NCBI GenBank assembly: GCA_025350965.1
Contig: JANXWV010000065.1
Location: 23,975 to 87,974, forward strand
Reading direction: 5' to 3'
DNA from: Rhizobacter sp.
Lineage (GTDB): Bacteria > Pseudomonadota > Gammaproteobacteria > Burkholderiales > Burkholderiaceae_C
Length of the DNA stretch: 64,000 nucleotides
Shown: positions 8,538-17,602 of the stretch, in pieces
Layout: each line of letters begins with the position of its first letter
Position numbering within the stretch: the first letter of the stretch is position 1
Translations under genes and position numbers: made by a program
The notes under the pieces: generated by a model
Database searches by the model: none
Told to the model about the DNA's origin: nothing
Seen by the model: the letters and a program-made list of their open reading frames with translations, nothing else

Positions 8538-9044
8538 ATGAATGCCAAACTTCTCTTTGCCGCCACCGTGACCCTGGCCCTTGCCAGTGTCGCCAGCTCG
8601 TTCGCCCAGGCCGCCGACAACAACACTCCGCTGACCCGCGCCGAAGTCAAGGCAGAGGTGCGACGCGCCGTTGCCGATGGCACGTTGCCGCGCACCGAGT
8701 ACGGGCTGTCGTACGGCGCCCGCGACACGATGGGAACGAGCACCGCGACCCGTTCCCAAGTGGTCGCCGAGTTGCAGGCCGCGCAGCGCTCGGCCGGCTA
8801 CCGCGACGTTCTGGCCAGCGACTACAACGTCTACCCGACCGAGCAGAGCCGGGCATCGACGGTCACGCGGGCGCAGGTCAAGGCCGAAGTGGCGCAGGCC
8901 GTCGCCGACGGCGCGCTGCCGTTCTCCGACTACGCCGGCGACCGCCAGGTCGTGACCACGCACGCCAAGGCACCGGCCGCGCACCGTGCCTCGGACACGC
9001 TGGCCCAGCGCCTGAAGGCCGCGTTCAGCCGCGACGCGGGCTGA
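8538..9044 (+). CDS. DUF4148 domain-containing secreted protein
   Basis: Small exported protein of 168 residues. The Sec signal peptide is residues 1-25 (hydrophobic core LLFAATVTLALASVASSFA, then QAAD). The mature part has related units: LTRAEVKAEVRRAVADGTLP, ATRSQVVAELQAAQRSAG and VTRAQVKAEVAQAVADGALP. This is the TRAEVKAEL-type motif of DUF4148, a family abundant in Burkholderiales with no settled function. I chose ATG 8538 over GTG 8511 because the signal peptide begins there and GAAGGA precedes it. A classic terminator follows at 9101-9126. The divergent LysR regulator may control it. Confidence 0.85.
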   Translation: MNAKLLFAATVTLALASVASSFAQAADNNTPLTRAEVKAEVRRAVADGTLPRTEYGLSYGARDTMGTSTATRSQVVAELQAAQRSAGYRDVLASDYNVYPTEQSRASTVTRAQVKAEVAQAVADGALPFSDYAGDRQVVTTHAKAPAAHRASDTLAQRLKAAFSRDAG

Positions 9045-9100
9045 TCGAGATCGGACTGGGTTGGGGCCAGCGCCTGAGCGCAGTCTGCACCGCTGCATCC

Positions 9101-9126
9101 AAAGGCCGCCTCCGGGCGGCCTTTTT
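9101..9126 (+). terminator. Rho-independent terminator
   Basis: AAAGGCCGCC (9101-9110) pairs with GGCGGCCTTT (9115-9124) around TCCG, ending in five T residues (9122-9126). It closes the DUF4148 transcript before the ABC transporter gene. Confidence 0.92.
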
Positions 9127-9181
9127 CATGGGCCGGCGAGAATGCAGGAGCCACTTCACCGCCCCTGAACCGCTCCCACTG

Positions 9182-11035
9182 ATGTTCTCATTCTTCGAGT
9201 CCCGCGTTGAACCCACCGCCACGCCGCGCGGCGCACCGCCGCCCGGGTTGATCACGTTCTACTGGCATTTCATTCGCCAGACGCGCGGCCTGTACCTCGC
9301 GATGTTCGCCACCGGCCTCGTGGTGGCGCTGATCGACATGCTGATCCCGGTGTTCATCGGCCGGCTCGTCACGTTGATGCAGGCGGTTGACCGCGCTGCG
9401 GCCTTCAGCGCTGCGCTGCCGCTGTTGCTGGGCATGGCGGCCACCGTGCTCGTCGGCCGGCCGCTGGCGCTGCTGGCCGACAGCCTGGTGCGCAACAACG
9501 CGGTGGTGCCGGGCGTCACGAGCCTGATTCGCTGGCAAAGCCACTGGCATGTGGTGCGGCAGAGCTGGCCCTTCTTCCAGAACGACTTCGCGGGCCGCAT
9601 TGCGAACCGCGTGATGCAAACGAGCAATGCGGTGCGCGAGTGCGTTGTCAGCAGCATTCGCGCGCTCTGGTACATCGCGATCTACGGCGTCTCGTCGCTG
9701 CTGCTGCTGGCCAGTGCCGATTGGCGGCTGGCCCTGCCGATCGTGTTCTGGGCCGTCGGCTATGTGTTCTTCCTGCGCTACTTCGTGCCGCGCATGCGCG
9801 ACCGCGCCAAGGCGAGTTCCGAGTTGCGCTCGGCCGTGATGGGCCGCGTGGTCGACAGTTACACCAACATCCTCACCGTGAAGCTCTTCTCCCGCGCCCG
9901 CGACGAAGACGCCCACGTGCGCGACGTGATCGACGAGCACACTGCGGCCATTGCCGCCCACATGCGCGTGACCACGCGCTTCATGGGCACGCTCGCGATC
10001 ATGAACGCGCTGCTGCTGGTGGGCACCGCCGGCATCGGCATCACACTGTGGGCGCAGGGCCAGGTCAGCGTCGGGCTCGTGGCCACAGCCTTGCCGCTGG
10101 CGTGGCAAATCGCCAGCGTGGCGGGCTGGGTGAGCTGGGAAGTGACGGGCATCTTCGAGAACGTGGGCGTCGTCCAGGAAGGCATGGAGACCATCGCCGT
10201 GCCGCACACGCTTGCCGACATGCCGGACGCGCGCGAACTCGCTGTGCCGCGCGGCGAGATCCGCTTCGAGCACCTCACGTTCACCTATGGCCGCAGCGAC
10301 GGCCGCAAGGTGCTGGACGACCTGAACCTCGTGATCGCGCCGGGCCAACGCGTGGGCGTGGTCGGCCGCTCGGGCGCAGGCAAGTCCACGCTCGTGAACC
10401 TGCTGCTGCGCTTCCACGAGGTCGAGCATGGGCACATCCGCATCGACGGCGCCGACATCTCGCACGTCACGCAAGAAAGCCTGCGCGCGGCCATCGGCAT
10501 GGTCACGCAGGACACGTCGCTGTTGCACCGCTCGATCGCCGCGAACATCGGCTACGGCAACCCGCGCGCAAGCCATGCGCAGGTGATCGCGGCCGCACGC
10601 AAGGCCCATGCGCACGAGTTCATCACCGACCTCAACGACTGGAAGGGCCGCACCGGCTACGACGCCCACGTGGGCGAGCGTGGCGTGAAGCTCAGCGGCG
10701 GCCAGCGCCAGCGCATTGCCATTGCGCGCGTGGTGCTGAAAGATGCGCCCATTCTGGTGCTCGACGAAGCCACCTCGGCGCTCGACAGCGAGGTTGAGCT
10801 TGCCATCCAGGAGCAGCTGCTCGGGCTGATGGAAGGCAAGACCGTGATCGCCATCGCCCACCGCTTGTCGACCATCGCCCGCATGGACCGCCTGATCGTG
10901 CTCGAGCAGGGCCGCATTGCCGAGCAGGGCACGCACGACGAGCTGCTGCGCATGGACGGGCTCTACGCGAAGCTGTGGCGGCATCAGTCGGGCGGCTTCC
11001 TGCCAGACGACGAACCGGCGCTCTTGCAGGCATGA
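9182..11035 (+). CDS. ABC exporter, fused permease and ATPase (MsbA/multidrug type)
   Basis: Half-transporter of 617 residues that should act as a homodimer in the inner membrane. An N-terminal six-helix ABC transporter domain (about 35-330) is followed by the ATPase domain: Walker A GRSGAGKST (395-403), signature LSGGQ (504-508), Walker B ILVLDE (524-529) and the switch His in IAIAHRLST. ATG 9182 is preferred; the frame extends back to 9128, but that start lies next to the upstream terminator. The substrate is not evident. Its stop overlaps the start of the next gene (ATGA, 11032-11035). Confidence 0.92.
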   Translation: MFSFFESRVEPTATPRGAPPPGLITFYWHFIRQTRGLYLAMFATGLVVALIDMLIPVFIGRLVTLMQAVDRAAAFSAALPLLLGMAATVLVGRPLALLADSLVRNNAVVPGVTSLIRWQSHWHVVRQSWPFFQNDFAGRIANRVMQTSNAVRECVVSSIRALWYIAIYGVSSLLLLASADWRLALPIVFWAVGYVFFLRYFVPRMRDRAKASSELRSAVMGRVVDSYTNILTVKLFSRARDEDAHVRDVIDEHTAAIAAHMRVTTRFMGTLAIMNALLLVGTAGIGITLWAQGQVSVGLVATALPLAWQIASVAGWVSWEVTGIFENVGVVQEGMETIAVPHTLADMPDARELAVPRGEIRFEHLTFTYGRSDGRKVLDDLNLVIAPGQRVGVVGRSGAGKSTLVNLLLRFHEVEHGHIRIDGADISHVTQESLRAAIGMVTQDTSLLHRSIAANIGYGNPRASHAQVIAAARKAHAHEFITDLNDWKGRTGYDAHVGERGVKLSGGQRQRIAIARVVLKDAPILVLDEATSALDSEVELAIQEQLLGLMEGKTVIAIAHRLSTIARMDRLIVLEQGRIAEQGTHDELLRMDGLYAKLWRHQSGGFLPDDEPALLQA

Positions 11036-12732
11036 CGACCGCCGAGCCGAGCTTGCTGCGCATCACCGACCTGCGCCTGCCGCTGGGTCACGCCGATTCC
11101 GCCTTGCGCGCGGCCGTCGTCGCGCGGCTGGGCATCACCGAGGCCGCACTGACCGGCTTCACCGTCTTCAAGCGCAGCTTCGATGCGCGCAAACGCAGCG
11201 CGATCCAGCTCATCTACACGCTCGACTGCACTGTCGCCGATGTGGGCACCGTGTTCGCGCGCCTGCAAGGCGACCCACACATCCGCCCCACGCCCGACAC
11301 CGGCTACCACTTCATGGGCCACGCGCCCGCCGACTTTGCAGCGCAGCAACGCCCGCGCCCAGTCGTTGTGGGCTTCGGGCCCTGCGGTATTTTCGCCTCG
11401 CTGGTGCTCGCGCAGATGGGGCTCAGGCCCATCGTGCTGGAGCGCGGCAAGGCGGTGCGCGAGCGCACCAAAGACACCTGGGACCTGTGGCGCAAGAGCG
11501 TGTTGCACCCGGAGTCGAACGTGCAGTTTGGCGAGGGCGGCGCCGGCACGTTCTCGGACGGGAAGCTGTGGAGCCAGATCAGCGACCCGCGCCACCTGAC
11601 GCGCAAGGTCTTGTCCGAGTTCGTGAAGGCCGGCGCGCCCGAAGAAATTTTGTTCATCGCCAAGCCGCACATCGGCACCTTCCGCCTCGTCGGGGTGGTC
11701 GAGAAGATGCGCGCCGAGATCGAGTCACTGGGCGGTGAGGTGCGCTTCGGCCAGCGCGTGACCGACGTGTTGATCGAGGGCGGCTCAGTGCGCGGCGTGA
11801 CGTTGAACGACCGAGAGCAGCTCACGGCCGAGCATGTCGTCATCGCCCTCGGCCACAGCGCGCGCGACACCTTCGCAATGCTGCACGAGCGCGGCGTGTT
11901 CATGGAGGCGAAGCCGTTCTCGCTGGGCTTTCGCATCGAGCACCCTCAGTCCATCGTCGACGCGGCGCGCTTCGGGGCCAGCGCCGGCCACCCGGTCCTC
12001 GGGGCGGCCGACTACAAGCTCGTGCACCACTGCAGAGGTGGTCGCTCGGTCTACAGCTTTTGCATGTGCCCCGGCGGCACCGTGGTGGCCGCCACGTCCG
12101 AGCCGGGCCGCGTGGTGACGAACGGCATGAGCCAGTACTCGCGCAACGAACGCAACGCGAATGCCGGTATCGTAGTGGGCATCACGCCGCAGGACTATCG
12201 GCAAGACGGGCTCACCGATGGCGTGCGGTCTGACATGCGCTCTGACGTGGTCCACCCGCTCGACGGGATCGCCTTCCAGCGCTTCTGGGAGTCGCGCGCA
12301 TTCGAGCTCGGCGGCGGCAGTTACGCCGCACCCGCGCAGCTGGTTGGTGACTTCATGAAGGGCCAGCGTTCGGCGGTTCTCGGTGGCGTGGAGCCTTCGT
12401 ACCAACCCGGCGTGCAACTCACCGACCTGGGCCAGCGCGGCCACAGTACGCTGCCCGGCTACGCCATCGATGCGATACGCGAAGCGCTGCCCGCGTTCGA
12501 GCGCCAGATCAAGGGCTTCAGCATGGTTGATGCGGTGCTGACGGGCGTGGAGACACGCACCTCATCACCGCTGCGCATCACGCGGGGGCGCGATCACCAG
12601 AGCCTGAACGTGCGCGGCCTGTACCCCGCTGGTGAAGGCGCGGGCTATGCGGGCGGCATCATGTCGGCCGGGGTCGACGGCATCGAAGTGGCCGAGTCGC
12701 TGGCACGGTCGATGCTCGGCCTGGCCGCCTGA
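11032..12732 (+). CDS. NAD(P)/FAD-dependent dehydrogenase (COG2509-type)
   Basis: Predicted flavoprotein of 566 residues. An N-terminal helper domain (1-100, with GFTVFKRSFDARKRSAIQLI) precedes the FAD-binding motif GFGPCGIFA starting at residue 114. FGEGGAGTFSDGKLW and a C-terminal GLYPAGEGAGYAGGIMSAG (FAD contact) also match the family. The fold resembles HI0933/geranylgeranyl-reductase flavoproteins; the substrate is unknown. It begins inside the stop codon of the ABC transporter gene (ATGA), so the two are translationally coupled. Confidence 0.9.
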   Translation: MTTAEPSLLRITDLRLPLGHADSALRAAVVARLGITEAALTGFTVFKRSFDARKRSAIQLIYTLDCTVADVGTVFARLQGDPHIRPTPDTGYHFMGHAPADFAAQQRPRPVVVGFGPCGIFASLVLAQMGLRPIVLERGKAVRERTKDTWDLWRKSVLHPESNVQFGEGGAGTFSDGKLWSQISDPRHLTRKVLSEFVKAGAPEEILFIAKPHIGTFRLVGVVEKMRAEIESLGGEVRFGQRVTDVLIEGGSVRGVTLNDREQLTAEHVVIALGHSARDTFAMLHERGVFMEAKPFSLGFRIEHPQSIVDAARFGASAGHPVLGAADYKLVHHCRGGRSVYSFCMCPGGTVVAATSEPGRVVTNGMSQYSRNERNANAGIVVGITPQDYRQDGLTDGVRSDMRSDVVHPLDGIAFQRFWESRAFELGGGSYAAPAQLVGDFMKGQRSAVLGGVEPSYQPGVQLTDLGQRGHSTLPGYAIDAIREALPAFERQIKGFSMVDAVLTGVETRTSSPLRITRGRDHQSLNVRGLYPAGEGAGYAGGIMSAGVDGIEVAESLARSMLGLAA

Positions 12733-12825
12733 GAAGCCGGCCCCACAACCCGGTAGGACAACGACGACACCACATCGCGGCGTTCTCGGCGATGCAGGCC
12801 GATTGCGATTGGTAACACTCGTTGT

Positions 12826-13527
12826 GTGTACACGCAGCCTCGCCCTTCCATTGCCATCCGGCCCGTCGAAGCCGCACCCGTTGAACCGGTGGCGGTCGAC
12901 ATCCGCAACTTGTTGATCGCGGTCGGCAACGGCAACCGCGCAGCATTCAAGCAGATCTACGAGTTGACAAGCGCGCGGTTGCTCGGCGTGGTGCTGCGCG
13001 TGAACACGCACCGCGGTGAAGCCGAAGAGGTGCTGCAGGACGTGTACGTGTCGGTGTGGCACCTGGCCGGCCAGTACCGGCAAGTCCGTGGCGACGCATT
13101 GGCGTGGCTGGTCAGTGTGGCTCGCAACCGTGCCATCGACAGCATGCGGCTGCGCCAGCGGCGACCCCAAGCCGCTTGGTCGGGCGCGACCGACGACGCG
13201 GCTGACGGCCCGTATGACGGCATGGCCTGTGGGCGACCGGGGCCGCATGAGGCGTGCAGCGCGGCATCAGACGCTGCATTGCTTTCCACTTGCCTGGGCA
13301 GCCTCAGCGCGCCACAGCGCCACAGCCTGGTGCTGGCTTACTGCGAAGGCCTCAGCCATGCCGAGATCGCGCAGCGCATGGGCCGCCCGGTGGGCAGCGT
13401 CAAGAGCTGGGTGCGGCGCGGCCTGATTGACCTGCGCGAGCGGTTCGATGCCCATGCAAGTCGCGGCATGCAGCCGTGCAGCGCGCAGCCCGCGTTGCGG
13501 CCTCACGGGCACGCCGCCAGCACCTGA
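12826..13527 (+). CDS. ECF-type RNA polymerase sigma factor
   Basis: Sigma-70 family extracytoplasmic-function sigma factor of 233 residues with a GTG start. Region 2 is visible (GEAEEVLQDVYVSVW, then AWLVSVARNRAIDSMRLRQR). A Pro/Gly/Asp-rich linker (about 120-148) leads to region 4, a helix-turn-helix (HAEIAQRMGRPVGSVKSWVR), then a C-terminal tail with two Cys-containing stretches. No anti-sigma factor gene lies next to it: upstream is the FAD protein and 48 bases downstream is a DUF2087 gene. How it is controlled is therefore unclear. Confidence 0.9.
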   Translation: MYTQPRPSIAIRPVEAAPVEPVAVDIRNLLIAVGNGNRAAFKQIYELTSARLLGVVLRVNTHRGEAEEVLQDVYVSVWHLAGQYRQVRGDALAWLVSVARNRAIDSMRLRQRRPQAAWSGATDDAADGPYDGMACGRPGPHEACSAASDAALLSTCLGSLSAPQRHSLVLAYCEGLSHAEIAQRMGRPVGSVKSWVRRGLIDLRERFDAHASRGMQPCSAQPALRPHGHAAST

Positions 13528-13575
13528 AGCGCGGGTGGCGCGTACGATGCCCGGCTCGAAACAGGAGCGGTGGCC

Positions 13576-14031
13576 ATGGACGCGACGATGACAGCACTCG
13601 AACGGTTGGCGCCGAAACAAGGCGTCACGCTCGGCGCACTCGGAACCAGTGACCTGCAGGTGGTGCTGGTGCTGGCGGCGCGCTGCCTGCCAATGGGCCC
13701 GCCGCAAACCGAACGCGAGGTGAACACTTTGCTGCAGACCTGGCTTGCAGGCACAGGTGCAATGCTGCGTGTCGATCATGTCGAATTGCGCCGCACGCTG
13801 ATCGACTTCCAGCTCTGGGAGCGCGACGGCTTCGGCCACGCTTACCGGCGGGTACGCAACCTCGCGAACGCGGCGCTCGCGCAGCACGCGGCAGCGCTTG
13901 CAGACTTCGACGCCGAGCGGTTCGTGGCCATCTGCCGGGCGCAGCACGCGGCTGATCGCGCTCTGCGCAAATCGAACCACGGCAACGCGATCAAGGGCAC
14001 GCTGCCATCACCTGCGCCACCGCAGCAGTGA
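13576..14031 (+). CDS. DUF2087 domain-containing protein
   Basis: Small protein of 151 residues with no signal peptide or membrane segment. The middle part (about 45-95, REVNTLLQTW followed by DHVELRRTLIDFQLWERDG and FGHAYRR) matches the DUF2087 pattern seen in uncharacterised and regulator-fused proteins; its Tyr/Arg-rich end suggests nucleic-acid or protein binding, but no function is established. I chose ATG 13576 because AGGAG (13563-13567) is 8 bases upstream; GTG 13570 is too close. Its last 41 bases overlap the convergent M20 peptidase gene. Confidence 0.75.
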   Translation: MDATMTALERLAPKQGVTLGALGTSDLQVVLVLAARCLPMGPPQTEREVNTLLQTWLAGTGAMLRVDHVELRRTLIDFQLWERDGFGHAYRRVRNLANAALAQHAAALADFDAERFVAICRAQHAADRALRKSNHGNAIKGTLPSPAPPQQ

Positions 14032-15478
14032 GCTTCTTGGCGTAAGGCACGTGCAGGAACTCGTTCGGCCCGTGGGCGTTGCTCTTCGGGCCCAGCACGC
14101 CGCAGACCATCATCTGCGCGGCCGGGAAGCCCTTTTGCAGCATGCTCATGAGCGGGATCGTGCCACCCTGGCCAATGTGGCCGCAGGGCGCGCCGAAGTG
14201 CGCTTGTGATGCGGTGTTGAGCGCCTGATCGAGCCACGGCGCCAGCGCCGGCGCATTCCAGCCGGTGGCACCTTGGGCGCCGGCACGGCCATCGGATGCG
14301 AACGTGACCTTCGCGTTGTAAGGCGCGTTGTCTTCGAGCAAGGCCTTGAGTCGGGCGGCGGCCTCGTTGCCGTCGATCAGCGGCGGCAGGCGCAGGCCGA
14401 GCTTGAATGCGGTGTAGGGCCGCAGCACGTTGCCGGCATTCTTCAACTCGGGGAAGCCTTCGGCGCCCGTCACGCTGAGCGTCGGCTTCCAGGTGCGGTT
14501 GAGCAGCGCTTGCACCGGGTCGGTCGTGGTGGGCAGCACCGGCCCGCCATCGGCGCCGCAGGCCCACGGGAAGCGCTTCCAGACCTCGTCTCCGAGCGTC
14601 TGCGCGGCAGCCTTGGCCTGCTCGATGCGGTCGGCCGGAATGGCGCAGTGAAAGCTCTGCGGCAGCAACTCGCCGGTGGCGCTGTCTTCGAGCCGGTCGA
14701 GCACCTGGCGCAGGATGCGAAAGGTCGACGGCACCAGACCGCTCGAATCGCCCGAGTGCACGCCTTCGGTCAGCACCTCGACCTTGAGCACGCCGCTGAC
14801 CATGCCGCGCAGATTGGTGGTGAGCCAGAGCTGCTCGTAGTTGCCGGCGCCGCTGTCCAGGCAGACCACCAGGCTCACGTTGCCCAGGCGGGCTTTGAGC
14901 ACGTCGATGTAGGCGGGCAGGTCGAACGAGCCGCTCTCTTCGCAGCTCTCGATGATGCCGACGCAGCGCGGCCGCGGAATGCCTTGCGCGTCGAGCGCCA
15001 TGATGGCGGCGAGCGACGCATACACGGCGTAGCCGTCGTCGGCGCTGCCGCGTCCGTAGAGCAGGCCGTCAACGTACTTCGGCGTCCAGGGGCCGAGGTC
15101 GTTGCGCCACCCGTTGAACTCGGGTTGCTTGTCGAGGTGCCCGTACAGGCAGATGGTGGGCGCACCCGCCTCGTTGCCGCCGGCCTTGGTGGCCGGCACC
15201 TCGAAGAAGATGACCGGCGTGCGGCCTGCGATCCGCACCACTTCGAGCTTGATGCCGGCCACGCGCTTGCTCTCGACCCAGCGCGCGGCGTCGGTGATCA
15301 CGCGCTCGATGTGGCCGTTGGCGGCCCAGTCGGCGTCGAACATCGGGCTCTTTGCGGGGATGGAGATGTAGTGCGTGATGGCCGGCACGATCTCTGCATC
15401 CCACAGGCGATCGGTGAAGGCTTTGATGGCGTTGCCCTCGTCGGGCTGAAGGGGCAGGTTCGGGTCTCGTGCGTTCAT
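13991..15478 (-). CDS. M20-family metallopeptidase (dipeptidase-like)
   Basis: Predicted cytosolic zinc peptidase of 495 residues. Metal ligands and catalytic residues are in place: HLD (His114, catalytic Asp116), GRGSADD (bridging Asp147), the EE pair Glu180-Glu181 (general base and ligand) and Asp208. A C-terminal His (CGHIGQGGTIPLM region) completes the site. The length fits the M20A/CNDP-like dipeptidase group. I chose ATG 15478 over the more upstream TTG because an AGGA motif precedes it. No signal peptide. Confidence 0.92.
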   Translation of the reverse strand: MNARDPNLPLQPDEGNAIKAFTDRLWDAEIVPAITHYISIPAKSPMFDADWAANGHIERVITDAARWVESKRVAGIKLEVVRIAGRTPVIFFEVPATKAGGNEAGAPTICLYGHLDKQPEFNGWRNDLGPWTPKYVDGLLYGRGSADDGYAVYASLAAIMALDAQGIPRPRCVGIIESCEESGSFDLPAYIDVLKARLGNVSLVVCLDSGAGNYEQLWLTTNLRGMVSGVLKVEVLTEGVHSGDSSGLVPSTFRILRQVLDRLEDSATGELLPQSFHCAIPADRIEQAKAAAQTLGDEVWKRFPWACGADGGPVLPTTTDPVQALLNRTWKPTLSVTGAEGFPELKNAGNVLRPYTAFKLGLRLPPLIDGNEAAARLKALLEDNAPYNAKVTFASDGRAGAQGATGWNAPALAPWLDQALNTASQAHFGAPCGHIGQGGTIPLMSMLQKGFPAAQMMVCGVLGPKSNAHGPNEFLHVPYAKKLTAAVAQVMAACP

Positions 15479-15616
15479 GGTCGTGTCCTTCGTGCGGAAG
15501 TTCCGCAAGTGTAGGACCGGGGCCGCGCCACCCTTGGTTGAACGGGAGTAACCCGCGAGCGCCGCTTCTATACTCTGCGCGCTTCACTTTTAGTTACTTC
15601 TTTGCGTGCAACCCCG

Positions 15617-16432
15617 ATGCCCATCCGCCACCTGATCACCGTCGTCCGGTCCGCCGCACTCTGGGTGGCACTTGCCTTCAGCATTGGCGCCTTCGCGCCG
15701 CCAGCCCGCGCGGCCGAGACGCTGCATCCGTGGGTGGTGCCGGCACCGCGTCTGGCAAAGGAGGCCTACTTCAGCAACCTGAAAGACGGCGCCACCATCG
15801 AAACGCCGTTTCTGGTCAAGTTCGGCCTGACCGGCATGGGCCTCGCACCCATCGTCAAGCCCGTGGGCAAGACGGGCCACCACCACCTGCTGGTGAATCG
15901 CGAACTGCCGATGGACTTCAGCCAGCCGCTGCCGTTCAACGACCAGTACATCCACTTCGGCAAGGGGCAGATGGAATCGGTGCTGGCCTTCCCGCCCGGC
16001 AAGTACACCCTGCGCCTCGTGCTGGCCGATGACAAGCACATTCCGAACTTCGTCTACAGCAAGCCCATCACTGTGACGGTCACGAAGAAGAACGAGGCCG
16101 TCGACCCGAAGAGCCTGATCAGCAAGTCGGTGGCGATCCTGCAGCCCGCACCGGGCGCCGCGTTGACGGCGCCGCTGCGCATCGCGTTCCATGTGTCGGG
16201 CTTCAACGTCTCGAACACCGCCCTGTCGGAAAAGGGCAGCGGCCACTTCCGCCTTCGCATCAAACCGGACGGTGGTCGCGACGAGGTGATCGACCTCGTC
16301 AACGGGTTCACCGAAACCTGGCTGCAGCCCCCCGCAGGCAGCTACAGCGCGCGGGTCGAGTTCATTGACAACACGGCCCCCGACCAGGTGCTGCTGACTT
16401 CGCCTGCGGTGGCCTTCAGCGTGGCCAAATAA
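15617..16432 (+). CDS. secreted DUF4399-family protein
   Basis: Exported protein of 271 residues with a signal peptide (about 1-35, hydrophobic core LWVALAFSIGAFAPPARA). Two related beta-rich halves are visible: the first with VKPVGKTGHHHLLVN and FGKGQ, typical of DUF4399, and the second (about 155-265) with HFRLRIKPDGG. The HHHLL cluster could bind metal, but the family has no established function. ATG 15617 is chosen since the signal peptide starts there. Confidence 0.8.
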   Translation: MPIRHLITVVRSAALWVALAFSIGAFAPPARAAETLHPWVVPAPRLAKEAYFSNLKDGATIETPFLVKFGLTGMGLAPIVKPVGKTGHHHLLVNRELPMDFSQPLPFNDQYIHFGKGQMESVLAFPPGKYTLRLVLADDKHIPNFVYSKPITVTVTKKNEAVDPKSLISKSVAILQPAPGAALTAPLRIAFHVSGFNVSNTALSEKGSGHFRLRIKPDGGRDEVIDLVNGFTETWLQPPAGSYSARVEFIDNTAPDQVLLTSPAVAFSVAK

Positions 16433-16464
16433 CGGCACTCGATCCGCCACCAACCCGGCCCGCC

Positions 16465-17295
16465 ATGAGCAACGACTTCTTCCAGATCAGCACCGATGCC
16501 GGCATCGCCCACCTGCAGCTGAACCGGCCGGAGCGCCTGAACACGATGGCGCTGCCGTTCTTTCCGCTGCTGCGCGACGCCGTGCGTGCCACCGCCGACG
16601 GCGGTGAGGCGCGCGTGCTGGTGGTGTCGTCCACCGGCAAGCACTTCAGCGCCGGCATGGCGCTTGACGTGTTCGGCACCGACGACGCGTTCCTCGTCAC
16701 CGGCACGGCGCGCGCCCGCCTCGGCTTCCAGGAGCAATTGCGCCGCCTGATCGACTGCTTCAGCGCGCTCGACGAGGTGCGCATTCCTGTCATCTGCGCG
16801 GTGCAGGGCGGCTGCATCGGCGGTGCGCTCGACCTGGCCACCGCGTGCGACATTCGCGTGTGCAGCGCCGATGCCTTCTTCACGGTGCAAGAGGTGCACA
16901 TCGGCATGATGGCCGACCTGGGTGTGCTGCAGCGCCTGGCGAAGATCGTGCCGCCGGGCGTGGCGCGCGAGATGGCCTACACCGGTGAGCGGGTCGGCGC
17001 CGAGCGCGCCCTGCAGGTCGGGCTGGTGAACGCGGTGCGGCCGGATGCCGCCGCCACGCTGGCGCATGCGATGAGCCTGGCGCGCAGCATCGCGGCCAAG
17101 TCACCCCTGGCCGTGGCCGGCAGCAAGCTGGCGCTGAACCACGCACGCGATCACGGCACGGCCGCGAGCCTGGCGCAAATGACCTTGCTGCAAAGCGCCA
17201 TCTTCGACACCGACGAGATCGCCCTCGCGATCGACGCCTGGCGTGCCAAGAAATTGGCCGCATTCGACGCCCTGGGCCCTGTTGCAGCGCGCTGA
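16465..17295 (+). CDS. crotonase-fold enzyme, dienoyl-CoA isomerase-like
   Basis: Enoyl-CoA hydratase/isomerase superfamily protein of 276 residues. The oxyanion-hole segments are KHFSAGMALDVF (59-70) and GGCIGGALDLATACDIR (115-131). Asp123, Glu143 and Asp151 occupy the positions of the catalytic Asp176, Glu196 and Asp204 of mammalian delta3,5-delta2,4-dienoyl-CoA isomerase, with the same spacing (20 and 8 residues). This suggests handling of unsaturated fatty acids with odd-numbered double bonds rather than simple hydration. No other beta-oxidation gene is adjacent. Confidence 0.85.
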   Translation: MSNDFFQISTDAGIAHLQLNRPERLNTMALPFFPLLRDAVRATADGGEARVLVVSSTGKHFSAGMALDVFGTDDAFLVTGTARARLGFQEQLRRLIDCFSALDEVRIPVICAVQGGCIGGALDLATACDIRVCSADAFFTVQEVHIGMMADLGVLQRLAKIVPPGVAREMAYTGERVGAERALQVGLVNAVRPDAAATLAHAMSLARSIAAKSPLAVAGSKLALNHARDHGTAASLAQMTLLQSAIFDTDEIALAIDAWRAKKLAAFDALGPVAAR

Positions 17296-17349
17296 CGCGC
17301 GCGGTCACTGGCAGCGTGCATACTCTGATTTTCCTTGCCGGAAGGGGCC

Positions 17350-17571
17350 ATGGACGCCACCCAGATCTTTCGCCACAAGGACTACGAGCTCACCTGCTCG
17401 GCACGCGCGGTGGACAGTGGTCGTTTCGCCCCGACCTTGACGCTGTGCAAGCAGGTCTGGCCCACCCGCCCGCGCGAAATCGCCGTCGCGCGCGGTGAGC
17501 ACATGAGCGCCGAAGCCGCCATCGCCGCCGCCCACGCGCAAGGCCTGGAGTGGATCGCGAACTACGGGTGA
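17350..17571 (+). CDS. small hypothetical protein
   Basis: Protein of 73 residues starting MDATQIFRHKDYELTCSARA and ending LEWIANYG. GGAAGGGG precedes ATG 17350 at good spacing. It has no signal peptide or membrane helix, and the composition matches surrounding genes. I recognise no characterised family; similar short proteins with a compact alpha/beta look are common in Burkholderiales. It lies between the crotonase and the beta-propeller gene on the same strand. Confidence 0.65.
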   Translation: MDATQIFRHKDYELTCSARAVDSGRFAPTLTLCKQVWPTRPREIAVARGEHMSAEAAIAAAHAQGLEWIANYG

Positions 17572-17602
17572 CTGACGACGGGCCCGAGCGCAGGAGCAAC
17601 GC

